Shown: piece by piece, positions 6,093 to 14,855 of the stretch
How positions within the stretch are numbered: position 1 is the first letter of the stretch
Layout of the letters: every line of letters starts with the position of its first letter
Assembly: GCA_902803285.1 (NCBI GenBank)
Contig: CADCPC010000043.1
Location: 1 to 45,769 of the forward strand
Length of the DNA stretch: 45,769 nucleotides
Origin: an uncultured Erysipelotrichaceae bacterium
GTDB lineage: Bacteria; Bacillota_I; Bacilli_A; RFN20; CAG-826
Reading direction: 5' to 3'
Notes under the pieces: model-generated
Told to the model about the DNA's origin: nothing
Database searches by the model: none
The model's input: only the letters and a program-made list of their open reading frames with translations
Position numbers and translations under genes: made by a program

Positions 6093-8870
6093 ATGAGCAA
6101 TCTCGATAAGTCACATGATGACTTAACAACTTCTGATAGAAGTGGTGCTTTTACTGTTAACCAAAATAATGGTGGTTATCAGCAGATTTCTAATGAATCT
6201 AAGATTAACGTCTTCCAGCCAAAGGCAGTAAATAAATATCAATCAAATCCGAATGGTATTTTTAAAATTCAAGAAACTAATAAAATAAATAAATTACCTG
6301 TTGGTAAGAAAAAATCTTCTACTGCGACAAAGTCGCTTTCATTATTCTTTGTTGGTAGTTCAGTTGCTGGTTCTGCTGTTGTTGGTGTCGGCGCTATTTT
6401 AAGCAAAGACTTCGATGTTTCTTTATATTATCAATCCGCATCTTCTCTAGTGTTTGATGTTAATAAGAAAAATGTCGCTGAAAACGATAGAGTGTTAACT
6501 ATATTAGAAGACGGCAATGATTCTTTTGAATATGAAATCACCAAAGAACAATACGCAACATTTGAAGATTTAAAAGAGAATACTACATATACTTTTACAA
6601 TTTTGTTATTTGAGAATTATTACAATCAAGAAACAGAAGTAGAAGTGGCACCAAAGAAGAAGTTCTCTGCCTCTTATCAAACTTCAATGATTGATTATAA
6701 TGTTCCAATCGAAGTTATTAATTATTCTGCTGAATTATTAGATTTTGTTGTCATAAACGAGACACCATTCCCCTTCTTAACTACAGAAGTCATATTTACT
6801 GAATACAAGATAGATGAAGCTAATGATGATTTTACTATCACTTCGAAAACTGTTCTCGTTCAAGACTTTACCGAACATAAACAAGAGTTCACTCTTAAAA
6901 ATCTTCCTTATGATACTGGTATTACTATTTCCGTTAAAAACGGCAATAGAGGTGTAGGCAAATTAGAATTGTCACCTCTTACACCTGAACCAGTTGAACC
7001 AACAGCTGAATATATTGAATTAGTTGAACCAGTTGAATCCTACTATGTAGGCGATGAATTTATTATGCCTACTGTCAGCTTACATTATCTAGATTCTGAA
7101 CAGGTTACTGATGTCACTAACGAAGCAACAGTAGAGGGCTTTGATTCTAGTGAAGCGGGAAGAATCACAGTCACTATCTCTTATATAACTAGTGATGGCA
7201 GAATTCTTACAGCAGAATATGAAGTTATTATCTTAGATAAAGAATTAATACCAAGCGAAATCACTGTTGATAATGTTATTGATAAATATTACATAGGAGA
7301 CGAATTCATTCCTCCTTTAGTGTTATTACATTATTCCAACTCAGAAGAAACCACTGATGTCACTGAAATGTCTGACTTCTCAGGCTTTGATTCTAGCGAA
7401 GCAGGTATGATTTTAGTTACTGTCTATTATGTAGTGGGAGAAGAAAGACTTACTACAGAATTTGAAGTGGAGATTGTAGATGTCGGCGTTTATGAAACTG
7501 ATAGAGTAGTCTCTTATAATTCATTTGATGTCACTTACAGCATTGCCTTACAGGATGAATATTCTAAACTCTCTATCTATGTTAATGAAACGCTACAAAC
7601 CTTACCTGAACTAACTCAAGATGGAACATTCACAGTTTCAATGACGGATTTAGATCCAGAAACCACATACGTTATCGATATTAGAAATTCAGAAGGTGGA
7701 TTATTAATAAGTTCTGAAATTGAAACAGTCTTCTTAGTTAACATGACTCTTAATCAAGAAACTAAGATGTTTGGATTAGAATTTAATGAAAAGTTCATCC
7801 AGGATATGGGCAGAACCCAATATTACTACCGCATAACTTTTGAAGAAAAATCTGTTTATGATGGAGAGATTTACGAGGCAATCATTCCTGAGCTTGATTT
7901 GATGTTCGCAGAAGGTGTATATACAGTTGATATCTACTATTTGGAAGATATAGCGACAGGCGAAGAAGAAGTCTTATTCTACAGCAAAGACTTTACATTT
8001 AAAGATGAGACTGAGTACGTTGAAGTCATAGAAACTAGCGTCACTATTTCTTATGGTTCTATTACTCCTGTATTCCAATTATCGGATATAACCAAATTAA
8101 GCGATTTGGTGTTTGAATTAAATAACGAAGTGTTAGATCACGAATCTTTTGAAGTTGATGGTAATCAAGTTACTGTTTCTCTTAAAGATTTAATTGAAGA
8201 CACTGCTTATAGACTTGTTATTTATCAAGATCAAGTCAACATCTTTGAAAGTGAATACGATACCGCATATATCACTAAGGTTATTCAAACTTCAGATTCA
8301 GATACTATTTCCATTAACGCAACATATGCCTTAGACGTGGGACTTAGCGCTGATCACATTATTAGACTCTATGATTCTAATAAGGACGTGGTATTTGAAA
8401 CTCAATATCCAGATAATGTAGAAATACCTATCGTAGATCAATCTGGAGGACGAATTACTCTTTATAACGAAGTTTATACATTGGAAATTGGTCTTTACAC
8501 AGTTGAACAAACTTATGACATCGTTTATACAAAAGACATGCAATTAGAAGGTGACACTCGCCCAAGCTTTTCTGCTGAATATGTGGGCGACTATATTGTC
8601 ACAATCACATTTGATGGTGGTACATTACCAGATAGTCCTGATAACGCATACGCAATTCAGATACAGTGCGGTGAAGATTATTATGTTTATATTGATTCCG
8701 CACAATTTGTAGCAATCGGTGATGAAGTCCGTATTAATTTAAATAGTGGCTCCATCGATGGTGAAACAGGTCCAGCAACATACAATGTTGTTACCGGTGA
8801 ATACACAGTTGAATTTTTGTACAATAGAGTCGCTTTCTCTCGTACAACATTTGATATTACTGAAATTTAG
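6093..8870 (+). CDS. large membrane-anchored surface protein with Big_3-like repeats
   Basis: From ATG 6093 the protein has 925 residues. The first 80 are hydrophilic, Asn/Lys/Ser-rich and probably cytoplasmic. One hydrophobic helix (about residues 81-103, Gly/Val/Ser-rich) follows, and about 820 acidic, Thr/Glu/Tyr-rich residues would be outside. The external part is a chain of beta-sandwich modules: fibronectin-III-like segments and two tandem bacterial Ig-like (Big_3-type) repeats with YYVGDEF..., GFDSSEAG and EYEV motifs. No sortase motif is seen, so the N-terminal helix is the only anchor. It is probably an adhesin or cell-surface scaffold. A TTG at 6048 extends the frame by 15 codons, but the promoter at 6058-6086 favours ATG 6093. 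The MscS gene follows after 12 nt. Confidence 0.75.
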   Translation: MSNLDKSHDDLTTSDRSGAFTVNQNNGGYQQISNESKINVFQPKAVNKYQSNPNGIFKIQETNKINKLPVGKKKSSTATKSLSLFFVGSSVAGSAVVGVGAILSKDFDVSLYYQSASSLVFDVNKKNVAENDRVLTILEDGNDSFEYEITKEQYATFEDLKENTTYTFTILLFENYYNQETEVEVAPKKKFSASYQTSMIDYNVPIEVINYSAELLDFVVINETPFPFLTTEVIFTEYKIDEANDDFTITSKTVLVQDFTEHKQEFTLKNLPYDTGITISVKNGNRGVGKLELSPLTPEPVEPTAEYIELVEPVESYYVGDEFIMPTVSLHYLDSEQVTDVTNEATVEGFDSSEAGRITVTISYITSDGRILTAEYEVIILDKELIPSEITVDNVIDKYYIGDEFIPPLVLLHYSNSEETTDVTEMSDFSGFDSSEAGMILVTVYYVVGEERLTTEFEVEIVDVGVYETDRVVSYNSFDVTYSIALQDEYSKLSIYVNETLQTLPELTQDGTFTVSMTDLDPETTYVIDIRNSEGGLLISSEIETVFLVNMTLNQETKMFGLEFNEKFIQDMGRTQYYYRITFEEKSVYDGEIYEAIIPELDLMFAEGVYTVDIYYLEDIATGEEEVLFYSKDFTFKDETEYVEVIETSVTISYGSITPVFQLSDITKLSDLVFELNNEVLDHESFEVDGNQVTVSLKDLIEDTAYRLVIYQDQVNIFESEYDTAYITKVIQTSDSDTISINATYALDVGLSADHIIRLYDSNKDVVFETQYPDNVEIPIVDQSGGRITLYNEVYTLEIGLYTVEQTYDIVYTKDMQLEGDTRPSFSAEYVGDYIVTITFDGGTLPDSPDNAYAIQIQCGEDYYVYIDSAQFVAIGDEVRINLNSGSIDGETGPATYNVVTGEYTVEFLYNRVAFSRTTFDITEI
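7011..7480 (+). repeat. tandem pair of Ig-like domain repeats within the surface protein
   Basis: Two similar modules of about 75 residues (roughly 7011-7236 and 7258-7480) share the motifs YY(V/I)GDEFI, HY..SE..TDVT, GFDSSEAG and a closing T.(Y/F)EV.I. This is intragenic duplication, more diverged in DNA than in the key residues. Confidence 0.7.
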
Positions 8871-8882
8871 GAGGGTTACATT

Positions 8883-9929
8883 ATGAGTTTCAGATTTGAA
8901 AAACCAAAAACCGCTCAAGACTACATTGATATCGTCTTGAAGTGTATAGGACTAGCAATCTTAGTTACCTATTTCGTTTTCTTTTTTATCTCATTTGGTA
9001 GATTTACAAAAGGAGTTCCAACCGATTTCGATTTAGCGCTTTACTTATTCAGCGGTGCTGGAAATCCTAATCCTTGGATTAGATCCCTAAGCTTAATCTT
9101 ATTCATCTTATCCATTAGCTTTGTGGTTAGATTAATTCTTAAATTCTTTGCCAAGTTTTTAAAGAAAGGTGGAGCAGTCTTAAACTTATTAGCAAGCTTA
9201 ATTAAATACGCAGCAGTCATCGTTCTCATCTTCTTAGTGCTTGATGTCTTTGGAGTTAACTCTACTGCATTATTAGTCTCTGCTGGAGTTGTTTCCTTGG
9301 TCATAGGTCTTGGTGCTCAATCTCTTATCAGTGACGTTATTGCTGGTTTATTCATCGTCTTTGAAAACGTCTTTGATATCGGTGATATCATCGTTGTTGA
9401 TGGATTTAGAGGCACAGTTAAAGAAATCGGTGTTAGAACCACTCAAATCGTTGACTGGGCAGGAAATATTAAAGTTGTTAATAACTCTGACATCAGAGCG
9501 TTAGTCAATATGACTAGTGAATTATCAACTTCCTTCATTGAAATCTCTATTGAATATGGAGAATCCATTGAAAGAGTAGAAAACATTATTAAGAAGAATC
9601 TCGATAGAATTAAAGAAGCAGTACCAGATATTATTGATGGTCCTTACTATAAAGGTGTTTCCGCTTTAGGTGAATCAGGTGTCTCTTTAGCGTTTGTAGC
9701 AACTTGTAAAGAAACAGTTCGTTTCCAAGTTGAAAGAGATGTGAGACGTCAATTAAAACTCATCTTTGATGAGAACGATATTGGTATCCCATTCCCACAA
9801 GTGACAGTCAACCAACCAAAATCTTTCGTTTCTGCTACCAACAAAGAAAAGAGAGCAGCATCAGAATTTGTTGAGGAACAAAAAGAGTCTTCAAGAGACC
9901 TACCAGCAAGTCCAAACGAAATTAAATAA
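8883..9929 (+). CDS. MscS-family mechanosensitive channel
   Basis: A 348-residue small-conductance mechanosensitive channel, which opens under membrane tension to release solutes at osmotic downshift. Two N-terminal hydrophobic helices are followed by the pore helix and hinge (about residues 125-155, rich in Gly/Ala with GLGAQSLISDVIAG) and the signature IGDIIVVDGFRGTVKEIGVRTT of the beta domain; a mixed alpha/beta cytoplasmic domain and a charged tail complete it. The ribosome site AGGAGG (8869-8874) overlaps the stop codon of the surface-protein gene, so the two are cotranscribed. A strong terminator follows. Confidence 0.92.
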   Translation: MSFRFEKPKTAQDYIDIVLKCIGLAILVTYFVFFFISFGRFTKGVPTDFDLALYLFSGAGNPNPWIRSLSLILFILSISFVVRLILKFFAKFLKKGGAVLNLLASLIKYAAVIVLIFLVLDVFGVNSTALLVSAGVVSLVIGLGAQSLISDVIAGLFIVFENVFDIGDIIVVDGFRGTVKEIGVRTTQIVDWAGNIKVVNNSDIRALVNMTSELSTSFIEISIEYGESIERVENIIKKNLDRIKEAVPDIIDGPYYKGVSALGESGVSLAFVATCKETVRFQVERDVRRQLKLIFDENDIGIPFPQVTVNQPKSFVSATNKEKRAASEFVEEQKESSRDLPASPNEIK

Positions 9930-9948
9930 GTAGTTTTATGGCTATATA

Positions 9949-9976
9949 AAGTATCGCTTTCTCAGCGGTACTTTTT
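9949..9976 (+). terminator. intrinsic terminator
   Basis: Ten-bp stem AAGTATCGCT (9949-9958) / AGCGGTACTT (9964-9973), 5-nt loop, then T-run. It separates the MscS unit from the Rnf operon. Confidence 0.9.
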
Positions 9977-9994
9977 GTTTTGCCTTATTTCTAT

Positions 9995-10023
9995 TTGTTA
10001 AATAGAAGCAAAAGTAATAGAAT
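9995..10023 (+). promoter_or_regulatory. promoter of the Rnf operon, leaderless
   Basis: TTGTTA (9995-10000), exact 17-nt spacer, TAGAAT (10018-10023), then 8 nt to the rnfC ATG. No ribosome site lies upstream of rnfC, so its mRNA is probably leaderless. Confidence 0.65.
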
Positions 10024-10031
10024 TATTTTGT

Positions 10032-11336
10032 ATGATTGCAAAGACTACGCATATTAGTGACAGTAAGAAAACCTTGATGGGTTCTTTACCTGCGATTAGA
10101 TTTACCAATGCGAAATATTTATTTTTAGCTATGGCTAACGCGAGATGTCCTAAAGCAGAGCTATATATCAAAGAAGGAGATCATGTGAATTCATGCCAAG
10201 TTATTGGTATGCGTCACGGCCCATTTTTTGATCAACCAATCCACGCGACTTGTTCAGGAACTTATGTTGGCTTAGAAAAGCATTATCATAGAAATGGTAA
10301 GCTCACTGATTTTATTAAGATTGAAAATGATTTCCAAAACACATTAGATCCTAGTGTCAAAGAAAGAACTCCAGAAGAGATTGCTTCTATTACAAAAGAA
10401 CAAATGGTGCAAATCCTTAAGGACTGTGCTTCTGTGGGACTAGGAGGTTCTTCTTTCCCAACATATGTTAAATTCCAAACTGATAAACCAATCAGCATGA
10501 TTTTAGTTAACGGAATTGAATGTGAACCATTTATTACCGCAGACCATAGATTAATGCTCGAATTCCCATATCGAGTGATGGAAGGCATTAAATACGCGAT
10601 GCATGCGCTTAACTGCAAACACGCGAAGATTTGTATCAAATCCAAATATAAAGATATCGCTGCAGTTTATAGACAAGTTATCAAAGAATATGAAGGTTCT
10701 GGCATTGAATTATGTTTAGTTGGTAACTACTATCCACAAGGTTGGGAAGTAGAGATGATTAGAAATGCGACAGGTATTCAACTTAATCCTGGTGAATTAC
10801 CTGCAAATAGGGGAATTATTGATTTTAACGTTTCTACAGCAGTCGGTATCTACAAAGCTGTTAGATATAACATGCCAGTTATTAAGAGATTTATTACTGT
10901 TAACGGAAACGGCATTAACTTCCCTAAGAACTTTAGAGTGTTAGTTGGAACTCCAATTAAAGACTTAATCCCACTTTGTGGTGGATATAAAAACCCTGAA
11001 AAAGAAAAACTATTTATCTTAGGTGGACCAATGATGGGAGCTTCCGTTCCTAGCGATGATTGTATCATCACTAAAACTGTGACTTCTATTATCATCATGG
11101 ATAAAACTGAATATAAAGAAGAACCATGTGTAAGATGTGGTAGCTGTGTTTTAAGTTGTCCTGCTCATCTTGAGCCGGTACAAATTATGAACGCGGTTAA
11201 AACATTAGATAAAGAGAGAATTAAGGCTCTCAATCCTTTGAAATGCGTAGAATGTGGCTTATGTACTTATTCTTGCACTTCAAAAATTCAAGTTACTGAT
11301 TACATCAGAAAGGCAAAGATGATCGCTAAGTTATGA
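10032..11336 (+). CDS. rnfC: Rnf electron transport complex subunit C
   Basis: A 434-residue RnfC. This peripheral subunit carries the NADH/FMN site and two 4Fe-4S clusters of the Rnf complex, which moves electrons between ferredoxin and NAD+ while pumping Na+ or H+. The N-terminal barrel (residues 1-100) is followed by the Rossmann-like region with GLGGSSFPTYVK (about 138-149) and NGIECEPFITADH, both typical. Two cluster motifs lie near the C-terminus: C366-V-R-C-G-S-C..CP and CVECGLCTYSC. It is first in the operon and ends in an ATGA overlap with rnfD. No ribosome site is seen; it is likely translated from a leaderless mRNA. Confidence 0.93.
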   Translation: MIAKTTHISDSKKTLMGSLPAIRFTNAKYLFLAMANARCPKAELYIKEGDHVNSCQVIGMRHGPFFDQPIHATCSGTYVGLEKHYHRNGKLTDFIKIENDFQNTLDPSVKERTPEEIASITKEQMVQILKDCASVGLGGSSFPTYVKFQTDKPISMILVNGIECEPFITADHRLMLEFPYRVMEGIKYAMHALNCKHAKICIKSKYKDIAAVYRQVIKEYEGSGIELCLVGNYYPQGWEVEMIRNATGIQLNPGELPANRGIIDFNVSTAVGIYKAVRYNMPVIKRFITVNGNGINFPKNFRVLVGTPIKDLIPLCGGYKNPEKEKLFILGGPMMGASVPSDDCIITKTVTSIIIMDKTEYKEEPCVRCGSCVLSCPAHLEPVQIMNAVKTLDKERIKALNPLKCVECGLCTYSCTSKIQVTDYIRKAKMIAKL

Positions 11337-12454
11337 CAATTGTTAAAGAGACTGCTCCACACTTACGAAGAAAAGCAACTGTCACTCGCATGATGGCGGA
11401 CGTTTTAATCGCCCTTGCACCGACATTAATTTTTGCTTTTGTTGTTTATCCTGTCCAAGCAGCGATTAATTTAGTTATTTCGTTATTCATAATGATTGGC
11501 GCTGAATTTGTTTATGTTGGCCTAAGAAATATGATGCCTAAAGATGGACAAAAACATTCTTTCAAAGAGAAGTTTGAATATTCTTATAAAGGCAAATACT
11601 CAATTAATAATGTTTTGACTCCTGCAATTACTGCAGTTATCTTTACTTTAGTAATTCCGCCAGGAGCTCCAATATATGCGGTCATTATTGGCGCATTAGT
11701 AGGCATTATTTTCGGCAAACTTGTCTTTGGTGGATTAGGTAGCAATATCTTTAATCCTGCCGCTGTTGGTATGCTATTTGCTAAGCTTTGCTTTGGCTCT
11801 CAATATATTACTTATGTTCCAACTTGGTTTTATCAAATTCCGGATGTGGCAGTAGGAGCAACTCCTCTTGCAATGATCAATGGTGGAGCATTCTCTCACA
11901 TTACTGAATATCCACTTCTTGATTTATTCATTGGTCGTATTCCAGGTACATTAGGTGAAGTTTATAAGATTACTATCTTAATTGGTTTAGTTTACTTATT
12001 AATTAGAAGAAGCATTGATTGGAGAATAGTGGTTTCCTATTTGGGAACATTCCTTGTTTTAATGCTTGTAGCAGGATTATCAATTTATGGATTAGATAAG
12101 AATGTTAATCCACTATATTTTGCGGTTTATAACTTATTAAGTGGTGGTGTCTTATTTGGAGCGGTCTTTATGTTAACCGATCCGGTAACGAGCCCAATTA
12201 ATTCACCAAGTAGAATAATGTTTGGTATGGTGGCGGCGATAGTGACTGTATTTATTCGTTTATTTGCTGCTTTACCAGAAGGCGTCGGATTCTCTATTTT
12301 AATCGCTAACATGGTCGCTTGTGTCTTAGACCATTATGAATGGAGTAGTTCTCGTTACAGTTGGAAGAAACTTTTAGGAATGGGATTATTAGTGGTAATT
12401 CCTGCTTTAGTCACATTCTTAGCAATATATTTTGGAGGTGTATATAATGTCTAG
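11333..12454 (+). CDS. rnfD: Rnf electron transport complex subunit D
   Basis: A 373-residue integral membrane protein with about nine to ten helices, forming part of the ion-translocating core. The covalent-FMN motif is present as VGATPLA with Thr at residue 177, the residue to which ApbE attaches FMN in characterised RnfD/NqrB proteins. The start ATG overlaps the rnfC stop (ATGA), so it is probably translationally coupled. Family motifs such as NIFNPAAVGMLF and FMLTDPVTSPI are also visible. Placement directly before rnfG and with apbE downstream supports functional flavinylation. Confidence 0.93.
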   Translation: MTIVKETAPHLRRKATVTRMMADVLIALAPTLIFAFVVYPVQAAINLVISLFIMIGAEFVYVGLRNMMPKDGQKHSFKEKFEYSYKGKYSINNVLTPAITAVIFTLVIPPGAPIYAVIIGALVGIIFGKLVFGGLGSNIFNPAAVGMLFAKLCFGSQYITYVPTWFYQIPDVAVGATPLAMINGGAFSHITEYPLLDLFIGRIPGTLGEVYKITILIGLVYLLIRRSIDWRIVVSYLGTFLVLMLVAGLSIYGLDKNVNPLYFAVYNLLSGGVLFGAVFMLTDPVTSPINSPSRIMFGMVAAIVTVFIRLFAALPEGVGFSILIANMVACVLDHYEWSSSRYSWKKLLGMGLLVVIPALVTFLAIYFGGVYNV

Positions 12455-12986
12455 CAAAAAACATTACATCATCACCTCTATTACATTAGGTCTTATTGGC
12501 GCGGCTAGCGCTGGTCTTATTGGCCTTAGCAACTTATTAACTAGAGATAGAATTGCTCGTAATGAAGCTAATAAAATCACGAGTGGCATTACTTCTATTT
12601 ATGGAGAAGATGCCTCAGTCAACAAAGAAGAAGACATTTCCGACCACAAATATGTTAACCATATTTATTACATTTATTCTGGAGAAACTTTGAAGGGATA
12701 CGCTTTTAAAACAAGTGGTTCTAATATGTACGGCAAGATTTCTTTGATCCTTGGCTTTGAAATCGAAGGAAATCTAACTCCTTTTGTTGGATTATCAATA
12801 GTTGTTAACGAGCAAACTTATGCGACAACACTAGTGGATAACTATGTCACTCCTGTTAACAACGGTCAAAGAGATTTAGATGATGTGAAGTGTGGTGCGA
12901 CATATGGAGCAACACTCATCAAAGATATGATTTATGAAGCAGCAGATGTTGCTCAAGCAAAATTAACGGTGAATAACAATGAGTAG
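12447..12986 (+). CDS. rnfG: Rnf electron transport complex subunit G
   Basis: The start is ATG 12447 because GGAGGTG (12434-12440) lies 6 nt upstream; an upstream in-frame ATG at 12432 would have no site. The product is 179 residues: one N-terminal membrane helix (about residues 8-28) and an extracytoplasmic FMN-binding domain. The flavinylation motif reads C-G-A-T152-Y-G-A-T, fitting the (S/T)GAT pattern preceded by Asp, and T152 is the likely FMN acceptor. The first position is Cys rather than Ser/Thr. It overlaps rnfD by 8 nt and rnfE by 8 nt. Confidence 0.9.
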   Translation: MSSKKHYIITSITLGLIGAASAGLIGLSNLLTRDRIARNEANKITSGITSIYGEDASVNKEEDISDHKYVNHIYYIYSGETLKGYAFKTSGSNMYGKISLILGFEIEGNLTPFVGLSIVVNEQTYATTLVDNYVTPVNNGQRDLDDVKCGATYGATLIKDMIYEAADVAQAKLTVNNNE

Positions 12987-13743
12987 GGAAAAGGGTTACA
13001 CAAAGAAGAACTTTCTTAAAGGCCTAATTGCTGAGAATCCATTATTTGTCTCCATCTTAGGTACTTGTCCTGCTTTAGCGACAACAAAGTCGATTGAAGC
13101 CGCTTTAGGTATGGGTTTATTATTCACTGTTGTTTTGATTTGTTCTAATATCCTAGTTTCTTTGTTAAGAAAACTTATTTCAGAGGAGATTAGAACCCCT
13201 GCTTATATCGTCATTATTGCGACATTCGTCACTATGGTCAAAATGATGACTAATGCTTTCTTGCCTGAACTATATTCAACATTAGGCGTGTTTATTTCCT
13301 TAATTGTTGTTAACTGTATTGTTTTAGGTAGAGCAGAAGCTTATGCGAGCAAGAATAATGTCTTTGATTCATTAATCGACGCTTTAGGTATGGGTATTGG
13401 TTATACCGTAGCATTATTAATCATGGCATTTTTCAGAGAAGTATTAGGCTCTGGAATGATTACATTTGGCACAATCTTTACCTTTATCCCTAAATTCTCT
13501 ATCCCAATCTTAAAATGTGTGAAAGATGGAGTGGTAATCTACGATTATTCCATTCAAATGTTCCAAAATCCAGCTGGTGCATTTATTGTCTTTGGTTTAA
13601 TCCTAGCGGTTATCGCTTTCGTTAAGAATAGAAAAGCAGAACTTAAAGCTTACCAAGAAAAACAAGAAAAACTTAAGAAAGCAGAAGCCGCTAGACTTGC
13701 TGCAGCTGCAAAGGCTAATGAAACTAGTGGAGGTGACAAATAA
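12979..13743 (+). CDS. rnfE: Rnf electron transport complex subunit E
   Basis: A 254-residue membrane subunit with six helices, homologous to NqrD/RnfA. The typical N-terminus (GLIAENPLFVSILGTCPALA) holds one of the conserved Cys residues that, with RnfA, bind an intramembrane iron centre; the matching motif VNCIVLGRAEAYA is at about residue 110-122. The last 40 residues are an Ala/Lys-rich charged cytoplasmic tail, longer than usual for the family. It overlaps rnfG and rnfA at its ends, which indicates tight coupling. Confidence 0.93.
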   Translation: MSREKGYTKKNFLKGLIAENPLFVSILGTCPALATTKSIEAALGMGLLFTVVLICSNILVSLLRKLISEEIRTPAYIVIIATFVTMVKMMTNAFLPELYSTLGVFISLIVVNCIVLGRAEAYASKNNVFDSLIDALGMGIGYTVALLIMAFFREVLGSGMITFGTIFTFIPKFSIPILKCVKDGVVIYDYSIQMFQNPAGAFIVFGLILAVIAFVKNRKAELKAYQEKQEKLKKAEAARLAAAAKANETSGGDK

Positions 13744-14342
13744 TGAGCATCTTTATTTCCTTTATCCTCGCAATATTGTCATCAATGTTAATTGATAATG
13801 TTGTTTTATCTAGATTCTATGGCATTTGTCCTTTCTTAGGCGTTTCTAAAAAGGTGAAATCTTCTTTAGGCATGGGGATTGCTGTTGTCTTTGTTATCGT
13901 CATTGCGACAGTTATTTGTTGGCCTTTATATACATATGTATTAGTCCCAGCAGGAATTGCTTTTATGGATACAGTAGCCTACATCCTAGTTATCGCTTCT
14001 TTAGTTCAACTAGTAGGCTTATTTATAAAGAAGAAGTCCCCTGCTTTATATGAATCATTAGGCATTTACCTACCTCTAATTACCACAAACTGTGCGGTTT
14101 TAGGAGTTGCACAATCTAATACAGATCAAGGTTTAACATTCTTAAACGCTTTAGCTAATGGAGTAGGAACTTCAATTGGCTTCTTACTTATCATCGTCAC
14201 TTTTAGCTGTGTGAGAACTAGACTTGAAAGTGCGAACACTCCAAAAGCATTTAAGGGATTACCTATTGCTTTGATTACCGCTGCTATCATGGCAATTGCT
14301 TTTATGGGATTACAAGGATTATTCTCAGGTATTAAATTATGA
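13743..14342 (+). CDS. rnfA: Rnf electron transport complex subunit A
   Basis: A 199-residue membrane subunit with six helices. It shows the family motifs NVVLSRFYGICPFLGVSKK near the N-terminus and TTNCAVLGVAQ in the middle; the two Cys (CPFLG and NCAV) are the expected iron ligands at the interface with RnfE. The ribosome site GGAGGTGA lies within the rnfE end, and start and stop overlap by one base (TAATG). The length is standard. Confidence 0.94.
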   Translation: MSIFISFILAILSSMLIDNVVLSRFYGICPFLGVSKKVKSSLGMGIAVVFVIVIATVICWPLYTYVLVPAGIAFMDTVAYILVIASLVQLVGLFIKKKSPALYESLGIYLPLITTNCAVLGVAQSNTDQGLTFLNALANGVGTSIGFLLIIVTFSCVRTRLESANTPKAFKGLPIALITAAIMAIAFMGLQGLFSGIKL

Positions 14343-14533
14343 GTAGTGTTGGATATCTAATTCTCGCAATTGCTATACTTGTCATCTTATTAGCGACATT
14401 TATTATTTCTTTTGTCGCTTATCGTCGTACCCCTCTTCCAAAGGGTTGTGAACATCTTAAGATGGATGACCAAAAGTGTTCTTCTTGTGGACACAGTGAA
14501 TGTTCCTTCTACAAAGGAGAAGAAAAAGAATAA
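14339..14533 (+). CDS. small single-helix membrane protein with CxxCx4C motif
   Basis: A 64-residue protein with one N-terminal helix (about residues 4-28), a short basic stretch and a cytoplasmic tail with four Cys: C37, C47, C50 and C55. C47-C50-C55 follow the C-x2-C-x4-C spacing found in the N-terminal cluster of RnfB. It begins in an ATGA overlap with rnfA and ends 2 nt before the minimal rnfB, so it is surely part of the Rnf operon. It may be an extra Fe-S-carrying Rnf subunit or a divergent duplicate of the RnfB N-terminus. A relation to small Cys-rich proteins annotated near FeoB is the alternative. Function is not known. Confidence 0.75.
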   Translation: MSSVGYLILAIAILVILLATFIISFVAYRRTPLPKGCEHLKMDDQKCSSCGHSECSFYKGEEKE

Positions 14534-14535
14534 TT

Positions 14536-14853
14536 ATGGAAATATTGTGGGCTGTACTCGTCTTACTTGGACTTGGATTACTTCTCGGCTTAGGTTTAGC
14601 AATTGCCGCAAAACTTTTATATGTCAAAGAAGATGAGAGAATTGATGAAGTCGCTAAAAAGCTTCCTAATTATAACTGTGGTAGTTGTGGCTACGCTGGT
14701 TGTCGCGCTTTAGCGGAAGCAGTGATCAAAGGCAAAGAAGATAACATTAGAAAATGTAAACCAGGCAAAGAAGATCTCAACTTCAAACCAATTATTGAAT
14801 ATCTTAATGAACATCCAAATGAGGATGGTACTAAAGTGAAAATTCGTCCATAA
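14536..14853 (+). CDS. rnfB: minimal RnfB lacking the ferredoxin domains
   Basis: From ATG 14536 the product is 105 residues: an N-terminal Leu/Gly-rich membrane helix (about 4-28), then the RnfB 4Fe-4S domain with C48, C51, C56 and C74 (NCGSCGYAGC...C-K-P-G). Full-length RnfB continues with two or more ferredoxin-type 4Fe-4S modules that accept electrons from ferredoxin; here the frame ends about 30 residues after C74 and no such module follows, since apbE starts 2 nt later. The truncation is clean, without frameshift remnants, so it looks evolved rather than damaged. The upstream 64-residue Cys protein may complement it. Confidence 0.85.
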   Translation: MEILWAVLVLLGLGLLLGLGLAIAAKLLYVKEDERIDEVAKKLPNYNCGSCGYAGCRALAEAVIKGKEDNIRKCKPGKEDLNFKPIIEYLNEHPNEDGTKVKIRP

Positions 14854-14855
14854 GT

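Noticed and set aside
11333..11336. Mycoplasma genetic code (TGA as Trp)
   Set aside because: TGA ends rnfC, the glycosyltransferase before rfbA, rfbD and the TetR-family gene exactly at overlaps with the next start; Trp is written TGG throughout.
10032..14853. Nqr complex instead of Rnf
   Set aside because: There is no NqrF-type reductase, rnfC carries two 4Fe-4S motifs and the gene order C-D-G-E-A-B is that of Rnf.
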